DNA from: Mangifera indica
Taxonomy: Eukaryota; Streptophyta; Magnoliopsida; Sapindales; Anacardiaceae
Direction of reading: 5' to 3'
DNA length: 64,000 nt
Assembly: GCF_011075055.1 (NCBI RefSeq)
Contig: NC_058137.1
Coordinates: forward strand, 24,723,463 to 24,787,462
Position numbers and translations under genes: made by a program. How positions within the stretch are numbered: the stretch's first letter is position 1; the number at the start of each line of letters is the position of its first letter. Below the pieces are notes generated by a model. That model saw only the letters and a program-made list of their open reading frames with translations, was not told where the DNA came from and searched no databases. This document shows positions 24,636 through 38,273 of this stretch, in pieces.

Positions 24636-27502
24636 TTTTTTGAAATCAGTAGTTTATAAAGAATTTAGAAATGGCCAAATTGATAGAAAATAATTTCTCT
24701 CCCTTTAAATTTGATAAGTTTATTTTTTTAATTTATTTATCAAAGTTTAACTTTAATTTAAATAGTTAAAAGGTTTTTTAATTTTTATACAAATCTTAAA
24801 ATAATTTTTGTAACATTCAAATGAATGACAGATACATGACTTTATCGTCTTTTATCCTTCTTAAACATGTTTCTAATTAAAAAAAAAAAAGGTGACAATT
24901 GACAAAACCTATTTTTCAGAGAAGTCAAAAGGCAAATGACTATTTACGACCCCACATATGATAAATTCACACTATTTATGATTAAAAAAAAATTTAAAAT
25001 TTGTGTATTATATTATTCAAATATTATAATAAAAATATAATTAAATATTATTTTATTTTTAAAATTTAAAATATTATAATTTCACACTTATCAAAAGCAA
25101 ATCTTATGCTTAATCATTCTATATATGTAGTAAGTTTTACTGACTTATGGGTTAATAACGATTACCTATGGTGGATGCAGGAAAAAAATCATTCTTTCGG
25201 CTGGGTCCAACGCCAAGCATAAACATCACAGAACCCAAAGTGATTAGGGAAATGATGTTAAGGTATGAAACATTTCAAAAACCCAAAAGAGGCCCACTTG
25301 ACCGGTTGGCTCTCAATGGGATGGTGATGTATGAGGGTGAACAATGGTTCAAAGTCAGAAAGATAGCCTACCCAGCTTTCCATCTAGACAAGTTGAAGGT
25401 TTTTCTTCTTACTATCCTTAACATAACATTATAAAAAATAATTCAAAATAATTCCCGGAATTTATGCACAATTTATAAAATATTAAATTAAATTAGATTA
25501 AGATTACAAGAATACTAGATACATCTTGTTTCTAAACCGATTAAATTCTTTGAAATTTATTAGCATTGAAGTAACTAGTTTTTCATTCTGGAAACTTCTT
25601 TAAATTACAAAAGTTATATATTAAAGTTTTGCAAAAAGAATATAACCAATAAATAATCTGTTATTAGACCTTTCTAATAAATATTAAAGTCTACACTGAT
25701 GACATAATTTAACTTATTTTTATTAACCACTTAAATTTGTCAGTAAAATTATTAAATCTAGGTAATTAATGTTAGTTCAATTTAAAAAAAAAAAAAAAAC
25801 CCTTACTCGGCGAATCTAGCTTTCCATCTAGACAATTTGCAATTTTTTCTTCTGTCTGTCCTCCAAAAGTCATCACATAACATTGTCTTTTAATTTTGTG
25901 GTGCCCATTCAAAGACACACAGTTTTTGCTTTTCATTCAAAGTCATATTTTATTATTTTATGTGGGGTAATTATTTTTATTTCATCTAAGTCTTGACTCA
26001 TGATTTAAAGATTGATCCAACCGCATTCCTAATAACATGAAAGTCTAACAAGTAAGATTGATTTACTAATATTGTTAGATTGTAATGTTACTTTCTTGTT
26101 TTATGCTTGTGATATGTCAGCTAATATGACTTATCATGTATTGTTCTTACATTGTTAAACATGTTATTTAGTGCAAAATCTGAAATAGGACTGTAAAAGT
26201 TAAGAATTTCTCTTTAGTAGTGTTTATATATGCATATATATTTCTACTAAACGAACAATTTATGCACTCTTTGTAGGATATGTTACCTAAAATGTATTTG
26301 AGTTGCAATGAGATGATAAGGAAATGGAAAAACTCAATCACCAATGAAGAATCCTGTGAGTTAGACGTATGGCCTGACATCAAGGATTTAACAGCAGATG
26401 TGATTTCTCGAACTGCATTTGGTAGTAATTTTGAAGACGGAAGAAAAATATTTGAACTCATAACTGAGCAACTTAGTCTTTTGAATCAGGTTTTATATTT
26501 CTTCCACATCCCTGGATGGAGGTAATTTAAACTATATTGGAGTCATTAAGATTACCTAGTACATTTCGTGCTTGCACTTAGGAAATTCATTTGTCTATTG
26601 TCAGGTTTTTGCCCACTCAAGCCAACAGAAAATTGAAAAGCAATAACAGAAAAATTATAGAGTTGATAAAAGACATCATAAAGATAAGAGAGGAGGCACT
26701 AAGCGTTGGAGAAGCAAGTAATGATGATTTATTGGGTTTACTAGTGGAATCAAATCATAGAGAAATTCAAGAGCATAGGAATAAAGAAAATGGAATGAGT
26801 ATTAAAGAGGTGATTGAGGAGTGCAAACTTTTTTATATTGCTGGACAAGAGACTACTACAAATTTGATTGGATGGACAATGGTTTTACTGTGTATGCATC
26901 AAGATTGGCAAGATCGTGCTAGAGAAGAAGTTTTCCAAATTTTCGGAAATAAAGAACCGCAATTCGATGAGTTAAATTGCTTGAAAGAAGTAAACATATA
27001 TATCCCTTATAAAGTTATGCTTTACTTGAGAGAATTTAATGTTTTAAGACTTACTTCCTAAAAATGTGTTTCAGGTAAACAAAATTCTCCACGAGGCACT
27101 GAGGCTATATCCGCCGGTAGCTTTGTTTACAAGAGTAACTATGAAGGAGTTCAAATTAGGAGAAGCCAGAATACCACCGGAGTTTTAATTGCGATACCAA
27201 CAATTCTAGTTCATCATGATGAAGAATATTGGGGAGTTGATGCAAAGGATTTCAATCCTGATAGATTTTCCAAAGGAGTTTCTAAGGCCTCAAAGAATGA
27301 TCAAGTTTCATTCTTCCCATTTGGTTGGGGCCCTAGAATATGCATTGGACAAAACTTTGCATTGCTAGAAGCAAAACTAGTTTTAACAATGATTTTGCAG
27401 AATTTCTCTTTTCAACTTTCTCCAACTTATCTTTATGCCCCAACTCGTGGTATAACTATACAACCACAACATGGTGCTCACATGGTTTTACACAAGATTT
27501 AG
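23633..27502 (+). pseudogene. CYP72A gene copy 5 with a single 1-nt deletion in exon 5
   Basis: Exons 23633-23924, 25181-25398, 26277-26521, 26605-26989 and 27075-27502 have the standard lengths except exon 5, which is 428 instead of 429 nt. In the I-P-P-G segment the codons CCT GGA are reduced to CC GGA near 27178, which leads to TAA at 27186-27188 before NPDRF and the heme Cys. After that point the other frame is fully open to the normal stop at 27500-27502, with [10 protein letters not shown] intact. An additional ATG three bases upstream (23630) could also be used. No other lesion was found: I-helix AGQETT and all splice sites are intact. It is either a very recent pseudogene, an allele with a null mutation, or a base-calling error in an otherwise intact gene. 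Confidence 0.85.
24576..24634. repeat. (AT)n microsatellite with a short (AC)n tail, intron 1 of copy 5
   Basis: About 26 AT dinucleotides run without interruption to 24627 and are followed by cacacaca. It lies in the long first intron, which also carries Mutator-type end fragments (a right end near 24481). The array length is likely to vary between individuals. Confidence 0.95.
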
Positions 27503-29842
27503 TATTATATAATCCATAGCTTTTATGTAAGTTATATCTTTTTATAAACTTAATTAGTCACTAAGGACTTTAGAAATCAGCATCTAATAATTGAAGAAGT
27601 GAAAAGAAAAAAAAATAAAAGGGTCGTGTGCTGGCAGTTATCCTGCCATACTTACTGTGTATTTGTAATTGTTTTGTGTAAGGTTTGTTGTTGTTGTGAT
27701 TATATAATAAGTGTTGGATTGTTTTTTGATAGTTTATTTCTGATTCCTAAACCATTTGTATGTTAATCCAATATCATATTACCTTTTTGTTGGATTTGTT
27801 GTAGGGTAATTTATTAAGACAGCCTAATTTGAGAGTTTATATGTTTTTTAGTCGACACCGTTATGGCAATTAATTACTCTAACACCAATAGTCAAGGCTA
27901 TATTTGTAATTTTCACATGAACAATGTATCATATTTTAATAATAATAAATTATCATTTATTTATTTATTTATAATGTGCGTGTATGAGGAATATGTTTCT
28001 ATTAATATAACTATAGTGAGGGGATCAATATGTAATTTGATCGTGAGAATTTTGTGAACACATTTGGTGGTAAATCTAATCAGGGGCACAAAAAATGCAA
28101 TAAGGTTATCATCGTGTTGAACGACCATACCTTGTAATAGATCTTATGTGTCAAAGTTGTTGTTGTCAATATGATGCAACACGCCAGTGCATATTGATTG
28201 CATGTCCACAAGATTGACCCGCGAAGGAATTCCACGTTGTGGTAACTTCAATATTTGTGGAACAAATCTTCTAATGAACAACAACACATGTGACCTTCAG
28301 ACTTGAGATTATTGGAATGTCTTGTACACCAATTGATCTAGTCTGACAATGGGCTAATGTAGCCTTTTTGGTCGAGCTATCAATATGGTAGTTATTGACT
28401 ATATCAAGAAGTGTATTGGAATAGCTATAGTGGATCGATATAGGATTCATTACTCTCGGGTATAAAAGAAGATATCTTGTGACGTTATTTGACATATGAT
28501 AACTAATTAAATTTATACCCACAATGGGATTAGGTTGGTGCCCAAATCTAATTATATTTGGTCATTATTGTTGAAGTTAAATCATTAAGTTAAAGGAATT
28601 TGAGATAGACATTATTTTTTTGTCTCACCCTTAATGGGATATTAGTATCATGAAAGAATTTGATTGCACGATAATCGTACCATTAAAGGATATAATCAAT
28701 TTAATGTTGATACTCTGTTAATTCGGTGGTCATGACATTTTGATAGAGGTTGTTTTGGTCTATGAAAAAAAAGATGATTAATTTTAGATTCATCACAATT
28801 TTATTCACAATCAATTTAATAGAGAGCTTATAAGTTACACACAATATGAGGTTGTTTGTTATGATTTAGGAGGTTTGAGTTTATTGCATAAAAAGTGATC
28901 ACCTTGGGTTTTCCTGAATACAATGAATTTATATCTCTGTTAATGTGTCTTGAAATTTGGTAATAAATATAGAACATATTATTGAGTCTAATTAAAAACG
29001 AATAAAAGTTTGGGGTCAAAATGTGTCTAGGGTTATGAGAATGTTTCATATAAATTAAACGTTTTCTTAAACTCCTAAGTCATTCAAATTCAACAAAAAG
29101 AGAAAAAATTATTCTCTCAAATTTCTTCTCACAAAATAGATATTCTCTTAATCGAATACATTGGCTAGCATCCATGAGACACTCTTTTTGCCTTCTTGTG
29201 ATTGATGGTGTGGTAACACCTTTGTGTGGATAAGAAAGGCTTCATTGACTTGGCAAAGAGAGTGAAATTGGACTTGGGATAGGATTCTACATGGTGGAGC
29301 CTTCAAACACAAATACATGTATAATGACACTTGATTCGAAAGGACGGTTTTGTGATCTTAACAATTGATTTTGAATTCATTTTGTTGTCATATTGTTCCA
29401 AATAATGAAATCGCAAACCTTGACTCAAGTTTGATCTTAAATGTTGTCACCAATAAATATCGATGACAACTATTAAATTTGAATTTAAATTTTTTATTAA
29501 TTTTATTTTAATTTAATGTAAATTAGTAATTAAAATATATTTAATAAAATATTGGGGATAAAATGATATTTAAAATTTTTTTATACAATTTTTTTCTTTT
29601 CAACAATCTCATAAAAAATTTCAACAAATTTTTTCAAACAAAATTAACGTACAAGTGCAAAACTGGGGTTGAATATCATTTCTTAAATGCTTCGGTGGGA
29701 AATAGTCATATTGCCTAATTTGACAAACGTAAGTAAGATTTAATGATTTCAATAAATATCTATCCAACGATATAACTGTGTAATTTATCATATCATAAAT
29801 TTATTAACTTGTTAAGGAGTCATCCATGTGCCTAAGATGGTT
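27503..29842. other. 3' flank of copy 5
   Basis: The block is collinear with the 3' flank of copy 4 (from 20849) for nearly 2 kb and then enters the promoter-side block of copy 6, in which the copia element sits. The small ORFs here are not conserved in frame between the two flanks, so no gene is called. Confidence 0.65.
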
Positions 29843-29847
29843 ATATA

Positions 29848-30274
29848 TGATGAAGCTATGGAGCAGTGAAGTTGATTGTTGAAAATTTCTAAATTTTTAA
29901 GATGGTTATGGTGTAGAAACTTGAAGCTAATGTGGATTATTTTTTCAGCCTTAAAATGATGACAAACTTACTTAACCATTTTTTAATGCTTTTGGTTAGA
30001 TTGCAAACAAAACAAATTGTAATAATTGTGTTTGGTGTACTTTGATAATTAAGGTTTGGTTAACTTGTAAGAAATTGTATGAATAAGCTTAATTTAAGCT
30101 GCTATTATATATGGATTTAGTGAAACTAATGTAGATATAAATGTATGGAAAAGAATAGAAAATGTTGACTATTTACAGCAACAAAAATCTTTCGTTCCAT
30201 CTCTCCAGTTTCTCTCTCTGTTTTTGCATTTTTTCATGCTTTCTTTGCATACAAATCTTCATTAAAAATCAACA
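29848..30274 (+). repeat. 5' LTR of the copia element
   Basis: 427 bp, beginning TGATGAAGCTATGGAGCAG and ending ATTAAAAATCAACA. It pairs with 34273-34696 over its whole length. ATATA precedes it. Confidence 0.92.
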
Positions 30275-30383
30275 AGTGTTGTCAAAGCTTTTAGTTCTTT
30301 GTAAGGGCCTATGCCAAGAAAGAAGTATGAAACAAAGGAAGGCTAGTGTATGCAATAAGGAGAAGAAATTGAGAATGCAAACC

Positions 30384-33300
30384 ATGGCCTCAAGCAGTTT
30401 TACAGGGATGTCTGCACTAGTCTTTTCTAGTGAAAATTATGTAGTCTGAGTAGTGAAGATGAAAGCTTACTTAAAAGCTTTCGATTTGTGGGATATGGTT
30501 ATTGAGATAGATAAACAACCAAATCTGCCGCCTGAAAATCCAACATTGAATCAAATTAAGCATCATTCTGAAGAAGTAGCTAAGAGGTATGAGGTTTTAT
30601 CTTGTATCCATTTTGCTGTATCAAAGGTGATGTTTGCGAAGATCATGGCCCCTGAGACAGCAAAGGAGGCATGGGATAAGTTGAAATTGGAATTCCATGG
30701 AAGTGACAAATCTAAGCAAATGCAAATTTTCAATTTAAAAGGAAGTTTGCCTTGCTTAGAATGAAAGAGGATGAATCAGTTAAAGATTACATTGATAGGC
30801 TAATGAAGATTGTGAACCAACTTACTCTTCTTGGAGAACTAATTTCTAAAAATAAAGTTGTAGCACAAGTATTGGTGAGTTTGCCAGAAAAGTTTGAGGC
30901 AAAGATCTTTTCATTGGAAGATTCGAAAGACATGAGCATCATGACCATTTCAGAGCTTTCAAACTCCTTACAAGTTGTGGAATTGAGACAAGTATTCAAA
31001 GATGGAGTGATAATATCTGAAAAGGCTTTTGTTGTAAATCAAAAAACAAAAATACATGTTGGTTCTAGTTCAAATAAACAACAATTTGGCAAAAAAGGGA
31101 AAGAAAATAAGGAGAGCTTTGATAGAAGAAAAAAAGGGCAAAAAAGGCAGATTTCCACCCTACTAACATTGCAAAAAGACCAACCACACAAAGAGGTATT
31201 ACTGGTGTAGACCTGAAATACAATGTAGAAGGTGCAAAGAATTTGGTCATATGGAGAAAGTATGTAAGAACAAGGGCAAAGCATATTAGAAGTAAACACA
31301 AGTTGCTGAAAAGTTATAAGAAAAGGAAAAACAACCTGAAAGCAGTTCTTTACAGTAAGTTGTTATAAAGCTCAAGTCCATTCTCAAACTTGGTTATTGG
31401 ACAACAAATGCACCAACCATATGAGTTCAGATGAAAGTCTTTTTGTCAACTTGAAGAAGAGCAAAATCTCTAAAGTTGAAATTGGGAATGGAAAGTATTT
31501 GCAAGTGAAAGGAGTTGGCACAGTTTCTGTCAATACATAATCAGGTACAAAAATGATTAATGATGTTTTATTTGTGTCTTATATAGCTCTCAATTTATTA
31601 AGTATTGGTCAGATGTTGAAGAAGAATTACTTTTTAAAATTTAACAATAAAAAAATGCTTTGTGTATGATTCGAATGGGGTTCAATTAATGGCAGTCGAA
31701 ATGATGCATAGAAGTTTTTGTTTAGAGCTAAATAAGTTGAATGTTCAAGCACTTGTTAGTAATGATCATGAGTCAGTTAAATGGCATAAAAGACTAGGAC
31801 ACTTTCATGACAAAGGCTCAAACTTTTGCATTGAAAAAAGCTTACTATTGGGGTGCTAAATGTGGCAATGATAAGAAGAGTATGTTAAACTTGTCAATTA
31901 GGCAAGCAAACCAAACTCTCATTCTTAAAGAATGATGCATGGAGGGCCAAAGAGAAATTACAACTAGTGCACACTGATATGTATGGTCCTATGAAGGAGA
32001 GTTTTTTAAATGGAAGCAAATATTTTGTTCTATTTATTGATGATCTTAATAGAATGTGTTAGGTCTATTTCATGAAATTGAAATCTAAAGTTTCATATTT
32101 CTTTTTAAGTTTTAAAAGACTTATGGAGAATGAAAGTGAATACAAAATAAAAATAGTAAGGAGTAATGATGGAGGGGAATATATTAGTAGAAAATTTGAA
32201 AAAAATTTCAGGGAAAATGGCATTAAACATCAACTCACAGCTCCTTACAGGCCTCAACAAAATAGGGTGAGTGAAAAGAAGAATAGTACAATGATGGAAA
32301 TAGCTAGATGTCTTTTGTTTGAAGCTAACTTGCGAAAAAGCTTTTGGGCAAAAACTATGAATACAACAATGTATTTACTCAACAGATTACCAACAAGAAC
32401 TTAAAGGAAATGACACCATATGATGCTTGGGTTTGGTTCAAAGCCAAATATGAGTTATGTGAGGATATTTGAATGTGTTTGCTGGACTTATATACTAGAA
32501 ATAAAGAGAGAAAAGAATTAGGCATCTTTGTTGGCTATAATGACTTATCAAAAGTATATAGAGTACATCATTTTTTAACTAGAAAAATCAGCATCTATAG
32601 AGACTTAAAATTTGATGAAGATTCATTATGGAATTGGGAAGTCAATGACATTCATGTGAAGGTGAAAGATGAGTCTAACTTGCAAAGTAAAAATATGGCA
32701 GAAGATGAGCTACAAGGTAGCAATGATGATGAAGATAGAGCACCTAAAATGAAATCACTTGCTAATATTTATAACAAGTGTAATATAGTTGTATTTGAGC
32801 TTGTAACATATGAAAAAGCATCAAGGTTTCCTAGTTAGAGGGTTGCAATGCCGGAGAAGATAAAAATAATTGAAAAAAAAGAATTAGAGGCTTGCAGAGA
32901 GACTCATAATATGCATCTAATAGGGATAAAATGGGTGTATAGAACAAAAATGAATGTTGATGGTTATGTAAACAAGTTAAAGGTAAGACTTGTAGTGCAA
33001 GGTTTGACATTATTAAACTCCTTATTGCATTAGCAGCACAAAAGGGTTAAATCCTCTATCAACTTGATGTTGAATCTGTATTTCTTAATGGTGAATTAAG
33101 TGAGGAAAAGTACATTGAACAAGCTCCTAGATTTGTAAAGAAAGGTGAAGAAAGTAAAGTGTGTGTACTTAGAAAAGTCTTAGCCTTGTATAGCCCGAAA
33201 CAGGCTCCAAAAGCTTGGTATAGCAAGGTGAATGCATAATTGCTAAAGCTTGTCTTTGTAAAAAGCCTAAATGAGGCTGCATCATATGTGAAATTTGTCA

Positions 33301-34250
33301 AAGAAAATGTGTTGGTAGTATCCATTTATGTGGATAATCTTCTGGTTACAAGAAGTAATGAAGAATTGTTTGTTTGGCTAAAGTTGGAGATGCAAAATGC
33401 ATTTGAAATGACAAACTTGGGAAAGCTTAGTTTCTTTTTAGGCATTGAAGTAATTCAATCTGATGTTGGGACATTTATTGGTTAAAAAAAATGCAAAAGA
33501 GATATTAAAGAGGTTTGGCATGGAGAATGCAAAGGGAGTTGACAACACTTTAGTGTTAAACTAAAAGCTAGAAAAGAATGATGGATTTCTAGAGGTTGAA
33601 CTATCTGTTTACAAAAGCTTGGTGGGTTGCTTGCTTTATTTAACAACAATTGGATCAGATATAATACATGCCACAAGTTTGCTTTCAAGGTTTATGCAAA
33701 AGTCAAGCCAACAACAGTTTAAAGCAGTCAAAAAGGTACTTAGATATCTCAAAAACATGTCTTGGTATTTTTTATGGCAGAAAATTGGAGGTAAATTTAT
33801 GTGGCTATGTTGATATTGGTTGGGGTGGATCTATTGATGATTTCAAAAGCACTTATAGTTACATATTTTCTCTTGAATTAGGCCCAATATGCTAGAATTC
33901 TACGAAGTAAAGTGTTGTTGCTCAATCAATAGTAGAAGTTGAATACATAGTTGTTGCTTCAGCGGTAAATCAAACCATTTTGTTGAGAAAAATTTTAGAT
34001 GATTTGCATGAAAAACAAGTGGAAGTTACACCTGTTTATTGTAATAACAAAGTTGCAGTAGTCATAACAAAAAATCATGTTTTCCATGGTAAAACAAAAC
34101 ATATCAAAATCAAATATCATACCATTAGGCAAGCAGAAGAAGAATCAGAGGTAAGGCTAATCCATTACAGCTCAGATGAGCAATTAGCTAACATTTTGAC
34201 TAAGGCAATAAACACCAAAAGGTTTGTTTAGATGATAAACAAGTTGGGAA
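30384..34250 (+). pseudogene. gag-pol remnant of the copia element
   Basis: Readable in order, across several frames: copia gag (UBN2-type) about 30384-31200, with a TGA replacing Trp near 30447 and a frameshift near 30750; a CCHC knuckle ([14 protein letters not shown]) near 31220-31262; a protease-like region where the catalytic DSG is replaced by DNK (near 31400); GAG-pre-integrase (KWHKRLGHF); integrase with HTDMYGP, RSNDGGEY and a retained Glu in the VSEKKN segment (about 31960-32400); reverse transcriptase (about 32900-33480), where the catalytic YVDD is YVDN (Asn codon 33336-33338); and RNase H ending near 34231. Multiple stops and shifts make it non-autonomous. It is a plant retrotransposon remnant with no evidence of activity. 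Confidence 0.9.
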
Positions 34251-34272
34251 TGGTAAGCAAGTTGTCAAGGAG

Positions 34273-34696
34273 TGGTGAAGTTATAGAGCAGTGAAGTTGG
34301 CTATTGAAAATTTTTGATTTTTTGAAGATGGTTATGGTGCAGAAACTTGAAGCTGATGTGGATTATTTTTTCAGCCTTAAAATAATGACAAACTTAACCA
34401 TATTTTAATGTTTTTGGTTAAATTGCAATCATACCAAATTGTAGTAGTTGTGTTTTGTGTATTTTTATAATTAAAGTTTGGTTAGCTTGTAAGAAATTGT
34501 ATGCATAAGCTTAATTTAAGCTGCTACTGTACATGGATTTAATGAAACTAATGTAAATATAAATGTATGGAAAATAATAAAAAATGTTGACTATTTACAG
34601 CAACAAAAATCTTCCATTCCAGCTCTCCAATTTCTCTCCTTTGTTTTGCATTTTTTCATGTTTTCTTTGCATACAAATCTCCATTAAAAATCAACA
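34273..34696 (+). repeat. 3' LTR of the copia element
   Basis: 424 bp, starting TGGTGAAGTTATAGAGCAG and ending ATTAAAAATCAACA, followed by the target duplication ATATA. It is diverged from the 5' LTR by many substitutions and a few 1-4 nt indels. Confidence 0.92.
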
Positions 34697-34990
34697 ATAT
34701 ATGCCTTCGCCCTTGGTGTGATGTTATTTAGATTTGATATTGGATGTTTTCATTGTCTTTTAAATATTAAGGTGTAGAGCAATAGAACTTTCAGAAAAAA
34801 TGTTTGGATTCGAGTCTTTATAGTGAAACACAAACTTGCTTAGTGTAAATTGTGGATCTGACTAATGTATTCTGGATTTTAACTATTTGACCAAACCAGG
34901 CATCTTTATAGATATTAAAAAAAAATGCAGTAAACAAGCCACGCATCTCAATCCACAATTTTCCTGTCTTTCTCTTTTTCTCACTTCCTG

Positions 34991-37900
34991 ATGATGACAC
35001 AGTCACCTCCATGGCCTTGTCCTTTGTTTTTGCAGCGATTGTAGCATGTGTATGGATTTTTGTGGATTGGATATGGTTGAAGCCAAAGCAGCTAGAGAAT
35101 TTGCTGCGAAAGGAAGGTTTCTCTGGCAACTCGTACAAACTTCTTCATGGAGACACGGAAGAGATGTTGATGGTGTCAAAACAAGTAAAAACCAGACCTA
35201 TGAGCCCTGGCTCCCCGATATTGGGTGGCGAATCCTTCCATTCCACCATCGTATCATCAGCAACTACGGCTCGCCGACCTCCTCTCTTGATACTAACGAT
35301 TAATTAAGTTTTAATTACTAGTTAATGGAGATGTTAATTAGTTATTAAATCCATCATGTGTTTGTTGTATATACTTCAATCACTTCTTTCGTCTTTGGCT
35401 AGTTATGGTTGTCCTTAACGAAAAATCTGGAATCGAATTGATTAACGGGTGAGAAGATGGAGAAGATTGTGTCTGTTTGTGAGCCAAAAACTTAATTTTC
35501 GCAAGTGGCATGCCTGCGCTACCTTGTTATCTTTCTTTATTCTGATCTTAATTTTGTCTATTGAAATTACAGTAGAACAAATTACATAGAAATCTTAAAA
35601 CAGTCAACTGTTAAATTTTATCAACTATTGTCCACCCAAATTTTGATGAAAAGATATTTTCTACTTTTTTATCAACATGGAACATATGTTTTCATCTTAT
35701 CCTATTTTTTCTTATTTTCCTTTTTTTACTGGTTTTGTCGGTTCCTATTTTCTCTCTCTTTTTCCTTATTCAAAACTTGTTCTTCCAGTGTGGACCACAA
35801 AGCCCAATCTCTCTCTCTTTATGTCTTTCTTCACACTTGAGTCCAGCGAGCGCGAGTTCTTTATATTCAACATGTCACCATGGCTAGTCTTTTACACGTT
35901 TGAGAGAAATCGAAAACTCAAAGAGTGATTTCTGCACTTTTTTTTTTTCTTTTTACACCTGAAGGGTGTTTTGAGATGGGCAATTATAAGTTCAGGTTGT
36001 CAGATATGATGCCCAATTCCTGGTTTTTCAAGCGCAAATAGATGGGTAAACCCAAAAACCAGAACTCCACCAACACAAATTCTCAATACTTGAAGGAAAA
36101 AAAAAATAGAAAAGAAAACAGCCAACTTCAGCTTCAACAACAACTCCACTATCAAAAATTGATGATGAGTGGGTAAATAGTTTTTCAAACATATAGAGTA
36201 GAAAATTGTCATTTCATTAAAGCTCGGGTGGGAAATAGTCATTTGGCTTTTAGAAACTTGATGTTAATTCATAATCAACCATTCAATACCTTGGCTTTCA
36301 GAGTTAAAACTTATAGGAAGGAAAATTCTAGGAGATGATGAAGCATGTACAGATGGATACACACAACATAGTGATTTAATATATGCTTTATTGTCTATCA
36401 ATACTTTTTGACTTAAACTAAGGAGAATGAGAATGAAAAGTTTCTGCATTAAAAAGAAAACGTAGAAAAATCAAAATTTTGAGCACGGTAATATATGTTT
36501 ATGCAAAATTTAAAGCAAATCTTATACTGAATCATTCTATATTTAGTAAGTTTCACTAATTTATGGATCAATAACAATTACCTATGGTGGATACAGGAAA
36601 TAATTCATTCTTATGGCTGGGTCCAACACCAAGCATAAACATCACAGACCCCAAATTGATAAGGGAAATAATGTTAAAGGAATGAAATAATTCAAAAACC
36701 CCAGAGAAACCCACTTGGCCTGTTGGTGTTCAGTAGGATGGTGACGTATGAGGGTGAACAATGGTTAAAGTCAGAAAGATAGCCAACCCAGCTTTCCATC
36801 TAGAGAAGCTGAAGGTTTTCTTCTTCCATCCTCCAAAAAGTCCTGAATAACATTATCAATCATAACAATTTAATTATGTGGCGTCCTTTCAAAGACATAA
36901 GGGACTGTAAAAGTTAAGAATTTCTGTTTAGTAGTGTGTATATATGCGTATGTTTTCTTCTCAATATAAAATTTATGCACTTTACATTGAGATAACCTCA
37001 CATTGTCCTACTGTTTTTTCTTTCTCTTCGTAGGATATGTTACCTCGTATGTATTTGAGTTGTAGCGAGATGATAAGGAAATGGAAAAACTCAATCACCA
37101 ATAAAGAATTCTGTGAGTTAGACTTTTGACCTGACATCAAGACTTTAACATCATATGTGATTTCTCGGACTACATTTGGTAATAGTTTTGAAGATGGAAG
37201 AAAAATATTTAAACTTTTAATTGAATAAATTAGTTTTACGAATCTGGTTTATTACTTTTTCCACATCCCTGAATGGGGGTAATTTAAAATAACTAGGATC
37301 ATTTTAATTTTATAATAAGGTTACTTGGTACATTTCATGCTTGTACTTAGGAGATTAATTCATCTATTTTCAGGTTTTCGCCCACTCAAGCCAATAGAAA
37401 ATTAGAAAATGATAACAAAAAAATTATAGAATTAATAAAAGGCATCATCAAGAAAAGAGAGGAGGCACTGAAAGTTGGAGAAGCAAGTTATGATGATCTA
37501 TTGGTTTTATTAGTGAAATCAAATCATAGAGAAATTCAAGAGCATGAGAATAAAGAAGTGGAATGAGTATTGAAGAAGTGATTGAGGAGTGCAAACCTTT
37601 TTATCTTGCTGGACAAGAGACTACTGCAAATTTGATTGAATAGACAATGATTTTATTGTATATGCATCAGAACTGACAAGAGCGTGCAAGAGAAGAAGTT
37701 TTCCAAATTTTTAGAAACAAAGAACCACAATTCGATAAGTTAAATTGTTTGAAAGAAGTAAACATATATATCCCTCATAAAATTATGTTTTACTTGAGAG
37801 AATTTAATGTTTTAAAACTCTTCCTTCCTAAAAATGTGTGTCAGGTAAACAAAATTTTTTACGATGCACTGAAGCTATATCCACTGGTAGCTTTATTTGT

Positions 37901-38273
37901 CATAGTAACTATGAAGAAGTTCAAATTAAAAGAGGTCAATATACCACCTAGAGTTTTGATTGTAGTACCAATAATTCTAGTTCATCACAATGAAGAATAT
38001 TGGGGAGTTGATGCAAAGGACTTTAATCCAGATAGATTTTCAAAGGGAGTTTCTAAGGCCTCAAAGAATGATGAAGTTCCATTCTTCCCATTTGGTTGGG
38101 GTCTTAGAATATGCATTGGACAAAACTTTGCATTGCTAGAAACAAAACTGACTTTATCAATGATTCTACAAAATTTCTTCTTCCATCTTTCTCCAACTTA
38201 TTTTTATGCCCCAGCTCATGGTATAACTGTACAACCACAACATGGTACTCACATGATTTTACACAAGATTTAG
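34991..38273 (+). pseudogene. CYP72A pseudogene (copy 6)
   Basis: Exon 1 has lost about 15 nt after the start region, so the first in-frame ATG is now at 35011. It has a further 1-nt loss in the GSHD segment near 35216, and its donor GT is GC (35269-35270). Exon 2 is 36597-36814 with compensating indels and a disrupted frame. Exon 3 (37034-37278) has TGA at 37127-37129. Exon 4 (37374-37757) is 1 nt short and has Trp-to-stop changes. Exon 5 (37845-38273) is fully open, with DALK in place of ExxR (the Arg is Lys, the Glu is Asp), NPDRF and FGWGLRICIG. Loss of the ExxR pair argues that even the open exon is not under selection. The copia element sits about 300 bp upstream, in the former promoter. 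Confidence 0.92.

Larger units (their letters stand above)
29848..34696 (+). mobile_element. Ty1/copia LTR retrotransposon, degenerate, full-length
   Basis: The 4,849-bp element has two LTRs (29848-30274 and 34273-34696) and the 5-bp target duplication ATATA (29843-29847 and 34697-34701). Paralogous promoters have one uninterrupted copy of this target (ggtcATATAtgcc), which confirms the borders. Domain order gag, zinc knuckle, protease, integrase, reverse transcriptase, RNase H is that of Ty1/copia. LTRs differ at roughly one site in nine by eye, so the insertion is old. The classical copia primer-binding motif was not recognised after the 5' LTR. Confidence 0.95.

Noticed and set aside
30162..30449. 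ORF at the 5' LTR border of the copia element
   Set aside because: It starts inside the LTR and only its last part is gag; not a separate gene.
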